The notes under the pieces: generated by a model | Seen by the model: only the letters and a program-made list of their open reading frames with translations | The model's database searches: none | What the model was told of the DNA's origin: nothing | Origin: Geobacillus kaustophilus | GTDB lineage: Bacteria > Bacillota > Bacilli > Bacillales > Anoxybacillaceae | DNA: 64,000 nt | Assembly: GCF_000948285.1 (NCBI RefSeq) | Contig: NZ_JYBP01000001.1 | Coordinates: forward strand, 1-64,000 | Direction of reading: 5' to 3' | Shown here: piece by piece, positions 1 through 7,661 of the stretch | Layout: every line of letters begins with the position of its first letter | Position numbering within the stretch: position 1 is the first letter of the stretch | Translations under genes and position numbers: made by a program

Positions 1-19
1 TTCCGCCACACCGCTAATA

Positions 20-95
20 TGGTGAGCCATGGAGGACTCGAACCTCCGACCCTCTGATTAAAAGTCAGATGCTCTACCTACTGAGCTAATGGCTC
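20..95 (-). tRNA. tRNA-Lys (UUU), last gene of the tRNA operon
   Basis: The minus strand folds as a 76-nt cloverleaf with acceptor GAGCCAT/ATGGCTC, anticodon loop CTTTTAA (UUU, Lys), a canonical TTCGAGT T-loop and an encoded CCA. It is the promoter-distal gene of a cluster transcribed Asn-Ser-Glu-Asp-Gln-Lys, similar to trnS next to sprT/tex in B. subtilis. Two partial copies of the 5' ends of tRNAs lie between it and tRNA-Gln. Confidence 0.97.
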
Positions 96-125
96 ATAGT
101 TTAAGTATACACTCACAACCTACGA

Positions 126-229
126 CGTCCCTTCCTCTGCCAGCCCCTTCAAGGAAGTCGTATGCATCGGGACAAATCGAAGCGAACTCGAAGATATATC
201 GCTCGTTACTGAGCTAATGGCTCACGAGT
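126..229 (-). repeat. tRNA-spacer repeat copy A with tRNA-Lys 5' stub
   Basis: On the minus strand a stub identical to the first 17 nt of tRNA-Lys (207-223, GAGCCATTAGCTCAGTA) is followed by about 80 nt related to two other spacers in this operon. The stub then departs from the tRNA (ACGAGC instead of GGTAGAGC), so no cloverleaf can form. It lies between tRNA-Gln and tRNA-Lys in the same transcript. Function unknown. Confidence 0.75.
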
Positions 230-261
230 TCAATAACACTCTAAGCGATGATTCGCTCTAC

Positions 262-360
262 CTGCCTCCTCTACTAGAGAGTTCAAAGAAGCTATGTGCG
301 TCGAGCCAACTCGAAGCATATTCGACGATGCATTACTCGTTACTGAGCTAATGCCCCATG
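262..360 (-). repeat. tRNA-spacer repeat copy B with tRNA-like 5' stub
   Basis: This is the second copy of the spacer repeat. The minus strand starts with GGGGCATTAGCTCAGTA, a tRNA 5' end that matches none of the six intact genes exactly, then ACGAG and about 80 nt resembling copies A and C. Shared pieces include CTCTACTAG, TTCAAAGAAGC and CAACTCGAAGC on the plus strand. It adjoins copy A directly, downstream of tRNA-Gln. Confidence 0.7.
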
Positions 361-378
361 TATGTAACACATAAAAAA

Positions 379-453
379 TGGCTGGGCCAGCTGGATTCGA
401 ACCAGCGCATCACGGAGTCAAAGTCCGTTGCCTTACCGCTTGGCTATGGCCCA
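379..453 (-). tRNA. tRNA-Gln (UUG)
   Basis: A 75-nt minus-strand cloverleaf with acceptor TGGGCCA/TGGCCCA, anticodon loop CTTTGAC (UUG, Gln) and an encoded CCA. It is the fifth gene of the operon, 14 nt after tRNA-Asp. Confidence 0.97.
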
Positions 454-467
454 GCGATTTAGTGCAA

Positions 468-543
468 TGGCGGTCCCGACGGGACTCGAACCCGCGATCT
501 CCTGCGTGACAGGCAGGCGTGTTAACCACTACACTACGGGACC
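468..543 (-). tRNA. tRNA-Asp (GUC)
   Basis: A 76-nt minus-strand cloverleaf with acceptor GGTCCCG/CGGGACC, anticodon loop CTGTCAC (GUC, Asp), TTCGAGT T-loop and encoded CCA. It is the fourth gene of the operon. Confidence 0.97.
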
Positions 544-573
544 GCAACCCGCGGGGAATCCCCCCGCTGTCAG

Positions 574-645
574 TGACCCGTACGGGATTCGAACCCGTGT
601 TACCGCCGTGAAAGGGCGGTGTCTTAACCACTTGACCAACGGGCC
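574..645 (-). tRNA. tRNA-Glu (UUC)
   Basis: Minus-strand cloverleaf with acceptor GGCCCGT/ACGGGTC, containing one G-U pair, and anticodon loop CTTTCAC (UUC, Glu). Unlike the neighbouring tRNAs it has no encoded CCA (the 3' end reads A-CTG), so CCA must be added enzymatically. Third gene of the operon. Confidence 0.96.
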
Positions 646-661
646 ACGTATAAATCGAAAG

Positions 662-754
662 TGGCGGAGAAGGCGGGATTTGAACCCGCGCGCCGTAAAG
701 CCACGACCTAACGGTTTAGCAAACCGTCCCCTTCAGCCACTTGGGTACTTCTCC
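662..754 (-). tRNA. tRNA-Ser (GCU)
   Basis: A 93-nt minus-strand class II tRNA with the long variable arm expected for serine, acceptor GGAGAAG/CTTCTCC, anticodon loop TGCTAAA (GCU, Ser) and an encoded CCA. Second gene of the operon. Confidence 0.97.
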
Positions 755-759
755 AGAAA

Positions 760-834
760 TGGCTCCGCAAGTAGGATTCGAACCTACGACCTACCGGTTA
801 ACAGCCGGTTGCTCTACCGCTGAGCTATTGCGGA
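760..834 (-). tRNA. tRNA-Asn (GUU), first gene of the operon
   Basis: A 75-nt minus-strand cloverleaf with acceptor TCCGCAA/TTGCGGA, anticodon loop CTGTTAA (GUU, Asn) and an encoded CCA. The 22 nt covering its 5' end and a few upstream bases are repeated with one mismatch about 140 bp upstream (961-983). Confidence 0.97.
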
Positions 835-877
835 ATGATGAAAAAATATACGCCACGTACATCTTCCTAGTGTACTC

Positions 878-983
878 GCCGCCTCTTCCTCTACTAGCTA
901 ACTCAAAGAAGCAAAATGCGTCGAGGCAACTCGTAGCGAATCCGAAGATGCGAAGCTCGTCGCTGAGCTGTTGCGGAATGATG
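878..983 (-). repeat. tRNA leader repeat copy C with tRNA-Asn 5' stub
   Basis: This is the promoter-proximal copy of the spacer repeat. Positions 961-983 match the start of tRNA-Asn plus upstream bases with one difference (AAC for AAT in the acceptor region). About 80 nt homologous to copies A and B follow. The stub starts only about 15-20 nt after the predicted transcription start, so it would sit at the very 5' end of the primary transcript. Confidence 0.75.
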
Positions 984-1003
984 TTTGACAATCGACATTG
1001 TTT

Positions 1004-1032
1004 ATTATATTGAGCAACTTGTCGTTTGTCAA
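1004..1032 (-). promoter_or_regulatory. sigma-A promoter of the tRNA operon (proximal)
   Basis: On the minus strand a consensus TTGACA (1027-1032) is followed after exactly 17 nt by TATAAT (1004-1009). The predicted start is near 997, just before the tRNA-Asn stub. Both hexamers are perfect, as expected for a stable-RNA operon. Confidence 0.9.
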
Positions 1033-1087
1033 TACGTTTTCCCGCAACTTGCTCTGCAGTTTTCCGCCGTTTAGCGACGGCTTTTAT

Positions 1088-1117
1088 AATTTAGCACACG
1101 ATCATCTTGATTGTCAA
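1088..1117 (-). promoter_or_regulatory. Possible second (distal) promoter of the tRNA operon
   Basis: Minus-strand TTGACA (1112-1117) is followed after 18 nt by TAAATT (1088-1093). Tandem promoters are common upstream of stable-RNA operons. Its -35 lies 4 bp from the 8-bp target site used by the first ISL3 copy, so the insertion separated it from any upstream element. Confidence 0.5.
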
Positions 1118-1128
1118 CCTTTTTTTGC

Positions 1129-2612
1129 GGTTCATCACCAAATTTTGTGATTTAGTGACAAAAAAGAGAAAGCACTGACGAGATCCTGGCAATAATGTTA
1201 GCGGTGAAATAAACATTAAGGAGGTCTCGTAAGTGCTTTCTATACCACTAGGATTGCCAGAATTTAAAGTGATTAAACAAGAACTTCTTTCCTATGGTTA
1301 TGCGATTCATGTAGAGAAAACAGAGACACAGGAACGTTGCCCTCATTGTGGGTTTGCCACTTCCTCTGTCCACGACAGACGGACAAGAAAAGTACGGGAT
1401 TTGGCGATTTTCCATCAACCGGTGTACTTGTTCATAAAGGTAAAGCGCTATCGGTGCTGGAATTGTTCTCAAGTGTTTTCCGCCTCTTTGGAATCGATTC
1501 CACCCAATCAACACTACACCAATCGATTTTGTGAGTACTTGTATGAACTTTGCGAAGGCTCCACCATTCAAGAGGTTAGCCGAAAGCACCGCATCCCATA
1601 TACAACATTGGAACGCATTTATTACTCCATCGCATCGAAAAAAGCAAAAGAGCGTCAAACAGCGATAGAAGCATCTTCTCAAGAAGGAATGGTGCTTAGT
1701 TTAGATGAAATCGCTGTAAAAAAGGGACAACAGTATGAAACTGTATTGATGGATGCCAGAGCCGGATCGGTCATGGGAATGCATGCCGATCGCCAATGTG
1801 ACTCCGCCATCAACTTGTTGAGCCAAAATATCCTGTCGAAAGAAATGGTCCAAACGGTGATTCTTGACATGTGGGAACCTTATCATAAGGCGGTTCGCGC
1901 CCTGTTTCCATCTGCTTCGATTGTCATCGATAAGTACCATGTGGTTCAAAAAGTGACACAAGCCTTGGATCAAGCAAGAAAGGAATTTTCTCCATTGAAA
2001 AAGGCTCGATATCTTCTCTTGAAAGGCTGTGAAAAGCTTCGTAAGGACCAACGGCTTCGATTAGACGATATCTTGGAGGAGTATCCGGCACTTTCCATTG
2101 CTTATTATCTGAAAGAGTTGTTTCGGGATTTTTACCGAACCGATGGATATCATGAAGCAAAGGAACGCTTGGAAGAATGGATTCAGTTAGCCAAACAGAG
2201 CCCTTTTGCTTCTTTTCAGAAAGCAGCCAACACGCTTGAAAGGTGGAAGGAGCCTATTCTTTCCTACTTTTTGTGCCCATATACGAATGCCCGAATTGAG
2301 GGGACGAATCACAAGATCAAAAACATCAAACGCCGGGCATATGGCTATCGAAATCTAGAACGGTTTCGTTTGCGTGTATTTCTGGAGTGTACAGGGAACA
2401 CTACAGGCAGTCAGGCTGCTTAAGCGCTCCCTTCTTCCGCTATCGGTATGATAGTTGGTAGAATGGAACCCGTCAAGGAAAGCACTTGACTGTTTCCATT
2501 CTACCAACTTCGTGGTCTGTATGCGGAAGAAGGATCCTGACTGATGAACCTATTTCATCCAGCTAACATGTCTCTAGGATTGAGTAGAAATCACAGAAAA
2601 TGGTGAAGACCC
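1129..2612 (+). mobile_element. ISL3-family insertion sequence, copy 1 (1484 bp)
   Basis: The element is bounded by imperfect terminal inverted repeats: left GGTTCATCACCAAATTTTG, right end (reverse complement) GGGTCTTCACCATTTTCTG. It is flanked by the 8-bp direct repeat TTTTTTGC (1121-1128 and 2613-2620), the target-duplication length typical of ISL3. It carries one transposase gene and sits just upstream of the tRNA operon promoters. A nearly identical copy lies 241 bp further on in the same orientation. Confidence 0.95.
1233..2423 (+). CDS. ISL3-family transposase, copy 1
   Basis: This 396-residue protein begins with GTG behind AAGGAGGT. The N-terminus has a zinc-ribbon pattern (CPHCGF near residues 35-40 and CWNC near 74-77). 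A central helix-turn-helix region and a DDE-type transposase domain typical of ISL3 follow, with LSLDEIA (around 150), VILDMWEPY and the C-terminal TNARIEGTNHKIK motif. The protein seems intact and full length. It differs from the second copy by two residues that I can see (KKGQQYE against KKGHQYE, and EEWIQLAK against EEWIKLAK). Confidence 0.95.
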   Translation: MLSIPLGLPEFKVIKQELLSYGYAIHVEKTETQERCPHCGFATSSVHDRRTRKVRDLAIFHQPVYLFIKVKRYRCWNCSQVFSASLESIPPNQHYTNRFCEYLYELCEGSTIQEVSRKHRIPYTTLERIYYSIASKKAKERQTAIEASSQEGMVLSLDEIAVKKGQQYETVLMDARAGSVMGMHADRQCDSAINLLSQNILSKEMVQTVILDMWEPYHKAVRALFPSASIVIDKYHVVQKVTQALDQARKEFSPLKKARYLLLKGCEKLRKDQRLRLDDILEEYPALSIAYYLKELFRDFYRTDGYHEAKERLEEWIQLAKQSPFASFQKAANTLERWKEPILSYFLCPYTNARIEGTNHKIKNIKRRAYGYRNLERFRLRVFLECTGNTTGSQAA

Positions 2613-2655
2613 TTTTTTGCAAAATGTTTTGTTTGATTATTGGCGTTGACTGGAC

Positions 2656-2684
2656 ATTATAGTTTAACATATTCTTGACGATAA
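2656..2684 (-). promoter_or_regulatory. Candidate promoter upstream of the tRNA operon
   Basis: Minus-strand TTATCG (2679-2684), a 17-nt spacer, then a perfect TATAAT (2656-2661). Transcription from it toward the tRNAs would now run into ISL3 copy 1. Confidence 0.4.
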
Positions 2685-2703
2685 GGCAGCTTGTCTCTTT
2701 TCT

Positions 2704-2794
2704 CGACTGACGAACACCAAGGCGTGGCGGAAGACCGAACACCCCCCCGCTTTCCAGACCCATGCACGGGTCTGAAAGCGGCGTTGTTCAGTCG
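2704..2794. repeat. Large imperfect inverted repeat (hairpin)
   Basis: The inner arms CCGCTTTCCAGACCC (2747-2761) and GGGTCTGAAAGCGG (2768-2781) pair around a 6-nt loop with a single bulged base. The outer arms CGACTGACGAAC (2704-2715) and GTTGTTCAGTCG (2783-2794) pair with two mismatches. No T-tract follows on either strand, so it is not a typical terminator. It could be an RNA structure or a MITE-like remnant. Confidence 0.55.
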
Positions 2795-2853
2795 CCCGAC
2801 AGTCGATCAAATGCCGGGGCTAGTAAAATCGCAATATTCGACATAATATTTTC

Positions 2854-4337
2854 GGTTCATCACCAAATTTTGTGATTTAGTGACAAAAAAGAGAAAGCAC
2901 TGACGAGATCCTGGCAATAATGTTAGCGGTGAAATAAACATTAAGGAGGTCTCGTAAGTGCTTTCTATACCACTAGGATTGCCAGAATTTAAAGTGATTA
3001 AACAAGAACTTCTTTCCTATGGTTATGCGATTCATGTAGAGAAAACAGAGACACAGGAACGTTGCCCTCATTGTGGGTTTGCCACTTCCTCTGTCCACGA
3101 CAGACGGACAAGAAAAGTACGGGATTTGGCGATTTTCCATCAACCGGTGTACTTGTTCATAAAGGTAAAGCGCTATCGGTGCTGGAATTGTTCTCAAGTG
3201 TTTTCCGCCTCTTTGGAATCGATTCCACCCAATCAACACTACACCAATCGATTTTGTGAGTACTTGTATGAACTTTGCGAAGGCTCCACCATTCAAGAGG
3301 TTAGCCGAAAGCACCGCATCCCATATACAACATTGGAACGCATTTATTACTCCATCGCATCGAAAAAAGCAAAAGAGCGTCAAACAGCGATAGAAGCATC
3401 TTCTCAAGAAGGAATGGTGCTTAGTTTAGATGAAATCGCTGTAAAAAAGGGACATCAGTATGAAACTGTATTGATGGATGCCAGAGCCGGATCGGTCATG
3501 GGAATGCATGCCGATCGCCAATGTGACTCCGCCATCAACTTGTTGAGCCAAAATATCCTGTCGAAAGAAATGGTCCAAACGGTGATTCTTGACATGTGGG
3601 AACCTTATCATAAGGCGGTTCGCGCCCTGTTTCCATCTGCTTCGATTGTCATCGATAAGTACCATGTGGTTCAAAAAGTGACACAAGCCTTGGATCAAGC
3701 AAGAAAGGAATTTTCTCCATTGAAAAAGGCTCGATATCTTCTCTTGAAAGGCTGTGAAAAGCTTCGTAAGGACCAACGGCTTCGATTAGACGATATCTTG
3801 GAGGAGTATCCGGCACTTTCCATTGCTTATTATCTGAAAGAGTTGTTTCGGGATTTTTACCGAACCGATGGATATCATGAAGCAAAGGAACGCTTGGAAG
3901 AATGGATTAAGTTAGCCAAACAGAGCCCTTTTGCTTCTTTTCAGAAAGCAGCCAACACGCTTGAAAGGTGGAAGGAGCCTATTCTTTCCTACTTTTTGTG
4001 CCCATATACGAATGCCCGAATTGAGGGGACGAATCACAAGATCAAAAACATCAAACGCCGGGCATATGGCTATCGAAATCTAGAACGGTTTCGTTTGCGT
4101 GTATTTCTGGAGTGTACAGGGAACACTACAGGCAGTCAGGCTGCTTAAGCGCTCCCTTCTTCCGCTATCGGTATGATAGTTGGTAGAATGGAACCCGTCA
4201 AGGAAAGCACTTGACTGTTTCCATTCTACCAACTTCGTGGTCTGTATGCGGAAGAAGGATCCTGACTGATGAACCTATTTCATCCAGCTAACATGTCTCT
4301 AGGATTGAGTAGAAATCACAGAAAATGGTGAAGACCC
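2854..4337 (+). mobile_element. ISL3-family insertion sequence, copy 2 (1484 bp)
   Basis: It has the same ends and length as copy 1 and is flanked by a different 8-bp target duplication, ATATTTTC (2846-2853 and 4338-4345). The distinct duplications show two independent insertions rather than one duplicated segment. It lies between the tRNA upstream region and the 3' end of the sprT-like gene. Confidence 0.95.
2958..4148 (+). CDS. ISL3-family transposase, copy 2
   Basis: This 396-residue transposase starts with GTG behind AAGGAGGT, with the same zinc-ribbon, DDE and C-terminal motifs as copy 1. It is apparently intact. The near identity of the two copies suggests recent transposition in this lineage. 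Confidence 0.95.
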   Translation: MLSIPLGLPEFKVIKQELLSYGYAIHVEKTETQERCPHCGFATSSVHDRRTRKVRDLAIFHQPVYLFIKVKRYRCWNCSQVFSASLESIPPNQHYTNRFCEYLYELCEGSTIQEVSRKHRIPYTTLERIYYSIASKKAKERQTAIEASSQEGMVLSLDEIAVKKGHQYETVLMDARAGSVMGMHADRQCDSAINLLSQNILSKEMVQTVILDMWEPYHKAVRALFPSASIVIDKYHVVQKVTQALDQARKEFSPLKKARYLLLKGCEKLRKDQRLRLDDILEEYPALSIAYYLKELFRDFYRTDGYHEAKERLEEWIKLAKQSPFASFQKAANTLERWKEPILSYFLCPYTNARIEGTNHKIKNIKRRAYGYRNLERFRLRVFLECTGNTTGSQAA

Positions 4338-4384
4338 ATATTTTCATTCTTCCGATGGCAATCAATTTTTTCTGTTATGAGAGT

Positions 4385-4834
4385 CTAGGATAGTTTGAGC
4401 TTGCTTCGGCAGCGCCCGCAAACATAACGGTCTATGTTGATCCGTCTTTTGCGGCGGTAGGTGAGGCCGCAGGACGTACAAATGTATGTGTAGATCGTTT
4501 TCGGCGCTTTTGTATTTCCAGCAAGCGGACGACAATAGCGAGGCGCCCCCACTTTTTGCAGCAGTTCGCGGAAGTCGCGGTCGCGGTGGCGGTATCCTTT
4601 TCCCTCAAGGTGCAAGTGGTAATGGCAAAGCTCGTGTTTGATGATGGCGATCAATTCTTCCTCGCCGAACTGCTCGTAATGTTTTTTATTGAGCTCAATG
4701 TTGTGCGTTTGCAGCATGTAGCGCCCGCCGGTGGTGCGCAAACGCGGGTTGAAGAAAGCGGTATGGCGGAACGGCTTGCCGAACACGCGAATGGAAATTT
4801 GTTCGACAAGGGCTTGCAGCTGCTTTTGGTCCAT
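4385..4834 (-). CDS. sprT: SprT-like zinc-binding protein
   Basis: The 149-residue protein belongs to the SprT-like family (YdcK in B. subtilis). It carries the metalloprotease signature HELCH (residues 67-71) and a C-terminal zinc ribbon of two CxxC pairs (C119/C122 and C139/C142). I start at the ATG of MDQK. The upstream in-frame ATG would translate its own Shine-Dalgarno (AAGGAGAG), which sits ideally before MDQK. It is divergent from cmpA, as in relatives. The substrate is unknown. The 3' end is 47 bp from ISL3 copy 2. Confidence 0.9.
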   Translation of the reverse strand: MDQKQLQALVEQISIRVFGKPFRHTAFFNPRLRTTGGRYMLQTHNIELNKKHYEQFGEEELIAIIKHELCHYHLHLEGKGYRHRDRDFRELLQKVGAPRYCRPLAGNTKAPKTIYTYICTSCGLTYRRKRRINIDRYVCGRCRSKLKLS

Positions 4835-4923
4835 GGCGGGTCTCTCCTTCATCTTTTGGCACAGGACAATTCACCATTACATACATATATATTACCTTTC
4901 CACTGTCAGGGAGGTGACTGATT

Positions 4924-5037
4924 TTGCCTACATGGCTGAAAAATCAGATGAGACGAGCCTACTATGAGAAAAACCGTGAGCAAATTAAACTGTTGAACCA
5001 ATGCTGGTTTTTTTATCGGAGAAAACACTGCTCCTAA
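4924..5037 (+). CDS. cmpA: Cortex morphogenetic protein CmpA
   Basis: A 37-codon gene starting with TTG behind GGGAGGTGA. The product begins MPTWLKNQMRRAYYEKN and ends with a WFFYRRKHCS-type tail, matching the remembered B. subtilis CmpA in length and pattern. In B. subtilis CmpA acts with ClpXP as a checkpoint that holds back cortex assembly in spores with defective coats. The gene is divergent from sprT and convergent with tex. A CATACATA stretch upstream, near 4880, resembles a sigma-E -10 element, but no clear -35 is visible. Confidence 0.88.
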   Translation: MPTWLKNQMRRAYYEKNREQIKLLNQCWFFYRRKHCS

Positions 5038-5047
5038 GGCAGTGCTT
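5024..5047 (-). terminator. Hairpin terminator after tex, overlapping the cmpA stop
   Basis: Arms CACTGC (5026-5031) and GCAGTG (5039-5044) form a stem followed on the minus strand by TTTTCTCC. It ends the tex transcript and includes the cmpA stop codon in its loop region, so the two converging genes share it. Confidence 0.65.
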
Positions 5048-5055
5048 TCTCCACT

Positions 5056-7218
5056 TCACTCTTTCGGCGGCACCATCGACAGCGATATTCTTCCCTTCGC
5101 CACATCGACATGTTCGACCCATACTTTGACGACGTCGCCGACCGAGACGACATCGAGCGGATGGCGCACGTATTGTTTACTTAGCTTCGAAATGTGCACG
5201 AGCCCGTCCTGCTTGACTCCAATGTCGACAAAAGCGCCGAAGTCAACGACGTTGCGCACGGTTCCTTCCAGCTCCATGCCTGGCTTCAAATCTTCCATCT
5301 TCAACACATCTTTGCGTAATAGCGGCTTGGGCAGCTCGTCGCGCGGGTCGCGCTCTGGGCGACACAACGCGTCAATGATGTCGCGCAACGTCAGTTCTCC
5401 GATGCCGAGCTCGGCAGCCACCATCTCGACCTCGATGGCTTGCAGCGCCTGGCGCAGTTCATCACTGCCAATGGCAGCGGTCGTAAATCCTAACTTACGC
5501 AACAGTTGCTTCACTTCCGCGTACCGCTCGGGGTGAATTGGCGTGCGGTCGAGCGGTTCGTCGCCATCAACGATGCGCAAAAAGCCGATGCACTGCTCGT
5601 ACGTTTTCGCTCCGAGCCGAGGAATCGTTTTCAGCTCTTCGCGGTTGCGGAATTTCCCTTGCTCTTCGCGGCGCTTGACGATGTTTTCTGCAACGGTTTT
5701 CGTGAGCCCGGACACGTACTGAAGCAGGGAGACGGAGGCGGTGTTGACGTTAACGCCGACTTGGTTGACGACCGTCTCGACGACGAAACGAAGCGACTCG
5801 GCAAGCTTTTTTTGCGACACATCGTGCTGGTATTGGCCGACGCCGACCGATTTTGGATCGATTTTGACAAGCTCGGCGAGCGGGTCTTGGACGCGGCGGG
5901 CGATCGAGACGGCGCTCCGCTCTTCGACTTGCAGGTCGGGAAACTCAGCGCGTGCAAGGTCGGACGCCGAATAGACGCTCGCTCCGGCCTCGTTGACGAT
6001 TAAGTAAAAGATGTCGCGCTGCACATGCTTCAGCGTGTCGGCAACAAACTGCTCCGTTTCCCGCGATGCCGTTCCGTTGCCGATGGCGATCATGTCAACA
6101 CGATAGTCATCAAGCAGGCAAAGAAGTTTCGCGCGCGCCTCTTCTTTTCGCTCTTGCGGCGGATGCGGATAGATCACATCAATGCGAAGCAGTTTCCCCG
6201 TTTCGTCGACAACGGCGAGCTTGCACCCAGTCCGATAGGCTGGGTCGATGCCGAGCACCGTTTTTCCTTTGAGCGGCGGCTGGAGAAGCAGTTTGCGCAA
6301 GTTTTCAGCGAAAATATGGATAGCCCGCTCCTCCGCTTTTTCCGTCAACTCGTTGCGGATGTCCCGTTCAATGGCAGGCTCCATCAGCCGCTTGTATCCG
6401 TCCTCGATCGCTTCTGCAACGATGGGAGCAGCCGGGGACGATTCATCAGCGACTGTTTTTCGCCGCAAATAGCGAATGATGTCCTCAACAGGCGCCTTGA
6501 TCGAGACGCGCAGCACCTCTTCCTTTTCGCCGCGGTTTAACGCCAACACGCGGTGCGGAACGATTTTAGGGGGTTCCTCATAGTCGTAGTACATTTCGTA
6601 CACATTCTTTTCGTCCTTTTCCGGCGCTTTGGCAACCGAAGCAATCGTTCCTTTCCGCCGCGTCTCGTCGCGCACCCATTGACGAAGAGCAGCGTCATCT
6701 GCCACTTTTTCGGCGATGATATCTTTCGCCCCTTGCAGCGCCTCTTCAACGGTTGCGACTCCTTTTTCTTCGTTGATGAACATCTTGGCCTGCTCTTCGG
6801 GAGTCGGAGCTGACGGACATGAAAGGAGCCAGTCGGCAAGCGGCTCAAGCCCTTTCTCTTTCGCGATCGCTGCTTTCGTGCGCCGTTTTTGCCGGTATGG
6901 GCGGTATAAATCTTCCACTTGTTGCAGCTTCATGGCCGCCATAATTTCGTTTTTTAACTCTTCCGTCAACTTCCCTTGCTCGTCAATGAGGCGGAGCACT
7001 TCTTCTTTCCGTTGTTCTAAATGCTGCAAATACTCCCATCTCTCAAGCACTTCGCGAATTTGCACTTCGTCGAGCGCCCCGGTCATTTCTTTCCGGTAGC
7101 GGGCGATAAACGGGATCGTGTTTCCTTCTCGATGAAGCGCGATGACGGTTTCGACTTGCTTCGCTGCCAGCTGCTGCTCGGCGGCAATTACTTCAATGAG
7201 CCGCTGTTCGTTAGCCAA
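5056..7218 (-). CDS. tex: Tex-family RNA-binding protein
   Basis: A 720-residue cytoplasmic protein (YdcI in B. subtilis) with the full Tex architecture. It has an N-terminal helical region, a YqgF/RNase H-like domain (VLGIDPAYRTG near residue 325), helix-hairpin-helix repeats (NIVKRREEQGKF) and a C-terminal S1 RNA-binding domain (about residues 645-715, LEGTVRNVVDFGAFVDIG). Tex proteins bind nucleic acid and affect transcription; the precise role is unclear. The start is TTG behind AAGGAGGG. The ribosome site lies within 20 bp of the right end of an IS605-derived element. Confidence 0.95.
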   Translation of the reverse strand: MANEQRLIEVIAAEQQLAAKQVETVIALHREGNTIPFIARYRKEMTGALDEVQIREVLERWEYLQHLEQRKEEVLRLIDEQGKLTEELKNEIMAAMKLQQVEDLYRPYRQKRRTKAAIAKEKGLEPLADWLLSCPSAPTPEEQAKMFINEEKGVATVEEALQGAKDIIAEKVADDAALRQWVRDETRRKGTIASVAKAPEKDEKNVYEMYYDYEEPPKIVPHRVLALNRGEKEEVLRVSIKAPVEDIIRYLRRKTVADESSPAAPIVAEAIEDGYKRLMEPAIERDIRNELTEKAEERAIHIFAENLRKLLLQPPLKGKTVLGIDPAYRTGCKLAVVDETGKLLRIDVIYPHPPQERKEEARAKLLCLLDDYRVDMIAIGNGTASRETEQFVADTLKHVQRDIFYLIVNEAGASVYSASDLARAEFPDLQVEERSAVSIARRVQDPLAELVKIDPKSVGVGQYQHDVSQKKLAESLRFVVETVVNQVGVNVNTASVSLLQYVSGLTKTVAENIVKRREEQGKFRNREELKTIPRLGAKTYEQCIGFLRIVDGDEPLDRTPIHPERYAEVKQLLRKLGFTTAAIGSDELRQALQAIEVEMVAAELGIGELTLRDIIDALCRPERDPRDELPKPLLRKDVLKMEDLKPGMELEGTVRNVVDFGAFVDIGVKQDGLVHISKLSKQYVRHPLDVVSVGDVVKVWVEHVDVAKGRISLSMVPPKE

Positions 7219-7244
7219 GCGATTCCCTCCTTAATGATATTGGA

Positions 7245-7425
7245 CTTGAACGCTCTCCCGCCTACATTTGCGCTTCGATGTGGGAGATTCTTGGGAACAC
7301 CCGCCTCATGGCAGGCTGTTAACTAAGCCATCTCCGTGCGTCCCACGGTTCAGCGACGAAAGATACCGATTCATCCCCCACTGATGCTCACGCGTGGAAG
7401 TGGGGATTCTTTTCGGTTTAGGATG
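7245..7425 (-). mobile_element. 181-bp ORF-less IS200/IS605-derived element (PATE-like)
   Basis: Read on the minus strand, the left 60 bp match the left end of the tnpB element at 14.07 kb, including the hairpin CCCCACT...AGTGGGG around CGCGTGAGC. Both follow the pentamer TTTAT (here 7426-7430). The right end has a CCCAAGAATC/CCCAC hairpin motif shared with the right end of the element at 45.57 kb, ending ...TTCAAG. No tnpA or tnpB remains. The right part would correspond to a TnpB guide-RNA (omega-RNA) scaffold whose guide would be the tex leader. Confidence 0.75.
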
Positions 7426-7427
7426 AT

Positions 7428-7451
7428 AAAAAAAGCGCTGCCTGTAGCAGC
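7428..7451 (-). terminator. Terminator after ndoA
   Basis: Minus-strand stem GCTGC-CTGTA loop region-GCAGC is followed by GCTTTTTTTAT. The IS605-derived element inserted right at the end of this U-tract, using TTTAT as target. Confidence 0.7.
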
Positions 7452-7661
7452 TGTTTTGTGAAACAGTATACATAGATGAAAATGGAGGGACAGACCGTTT
7501 CGTGAGGCCGATCTGCCCATCTCACGCCATTAGCGTGAACATAACCTAGACCGATGCCGCACGTCAACGCCGCTTTCCCCATCCACTCGGCCGCCCGTTG
7601 GCAACCGAAAACCCCGTTTCTCCTGTTCGCTGTTATGCCAAAACAAAGGTTTTTCGCTCTA
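7452..7661. other. Gene-free stretch downstream of ndoA
   Basis: About 210 bp between the ndoA stop and its terminator, without a supported gene on either strand. In B. subtilis the rsbRST...sigB genes follow ndoA; none is present here. Confidence 0.5.

Larger units (their letters stand above)
2621..2845. other. 233-bp host segment between the two ISL3 copies
   Basis: This unique sequence is bracketed by the two insertion sequences and has no convincing gene. It holds a candidate minus-strand promoter (2656-2684) pointing toward the tRNA operon and a large imperfect hairpin (2704-2794). It was presumably the original region upstream of the tRNA operon before insertion. Confidence 0.6.

Noticed and set aside
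1248-2160. Minus-strand frames inside the transposase genes
   Set aside because: They are present identically in both copies only because they are antisense to the transposase; no ribosome sites or known families.
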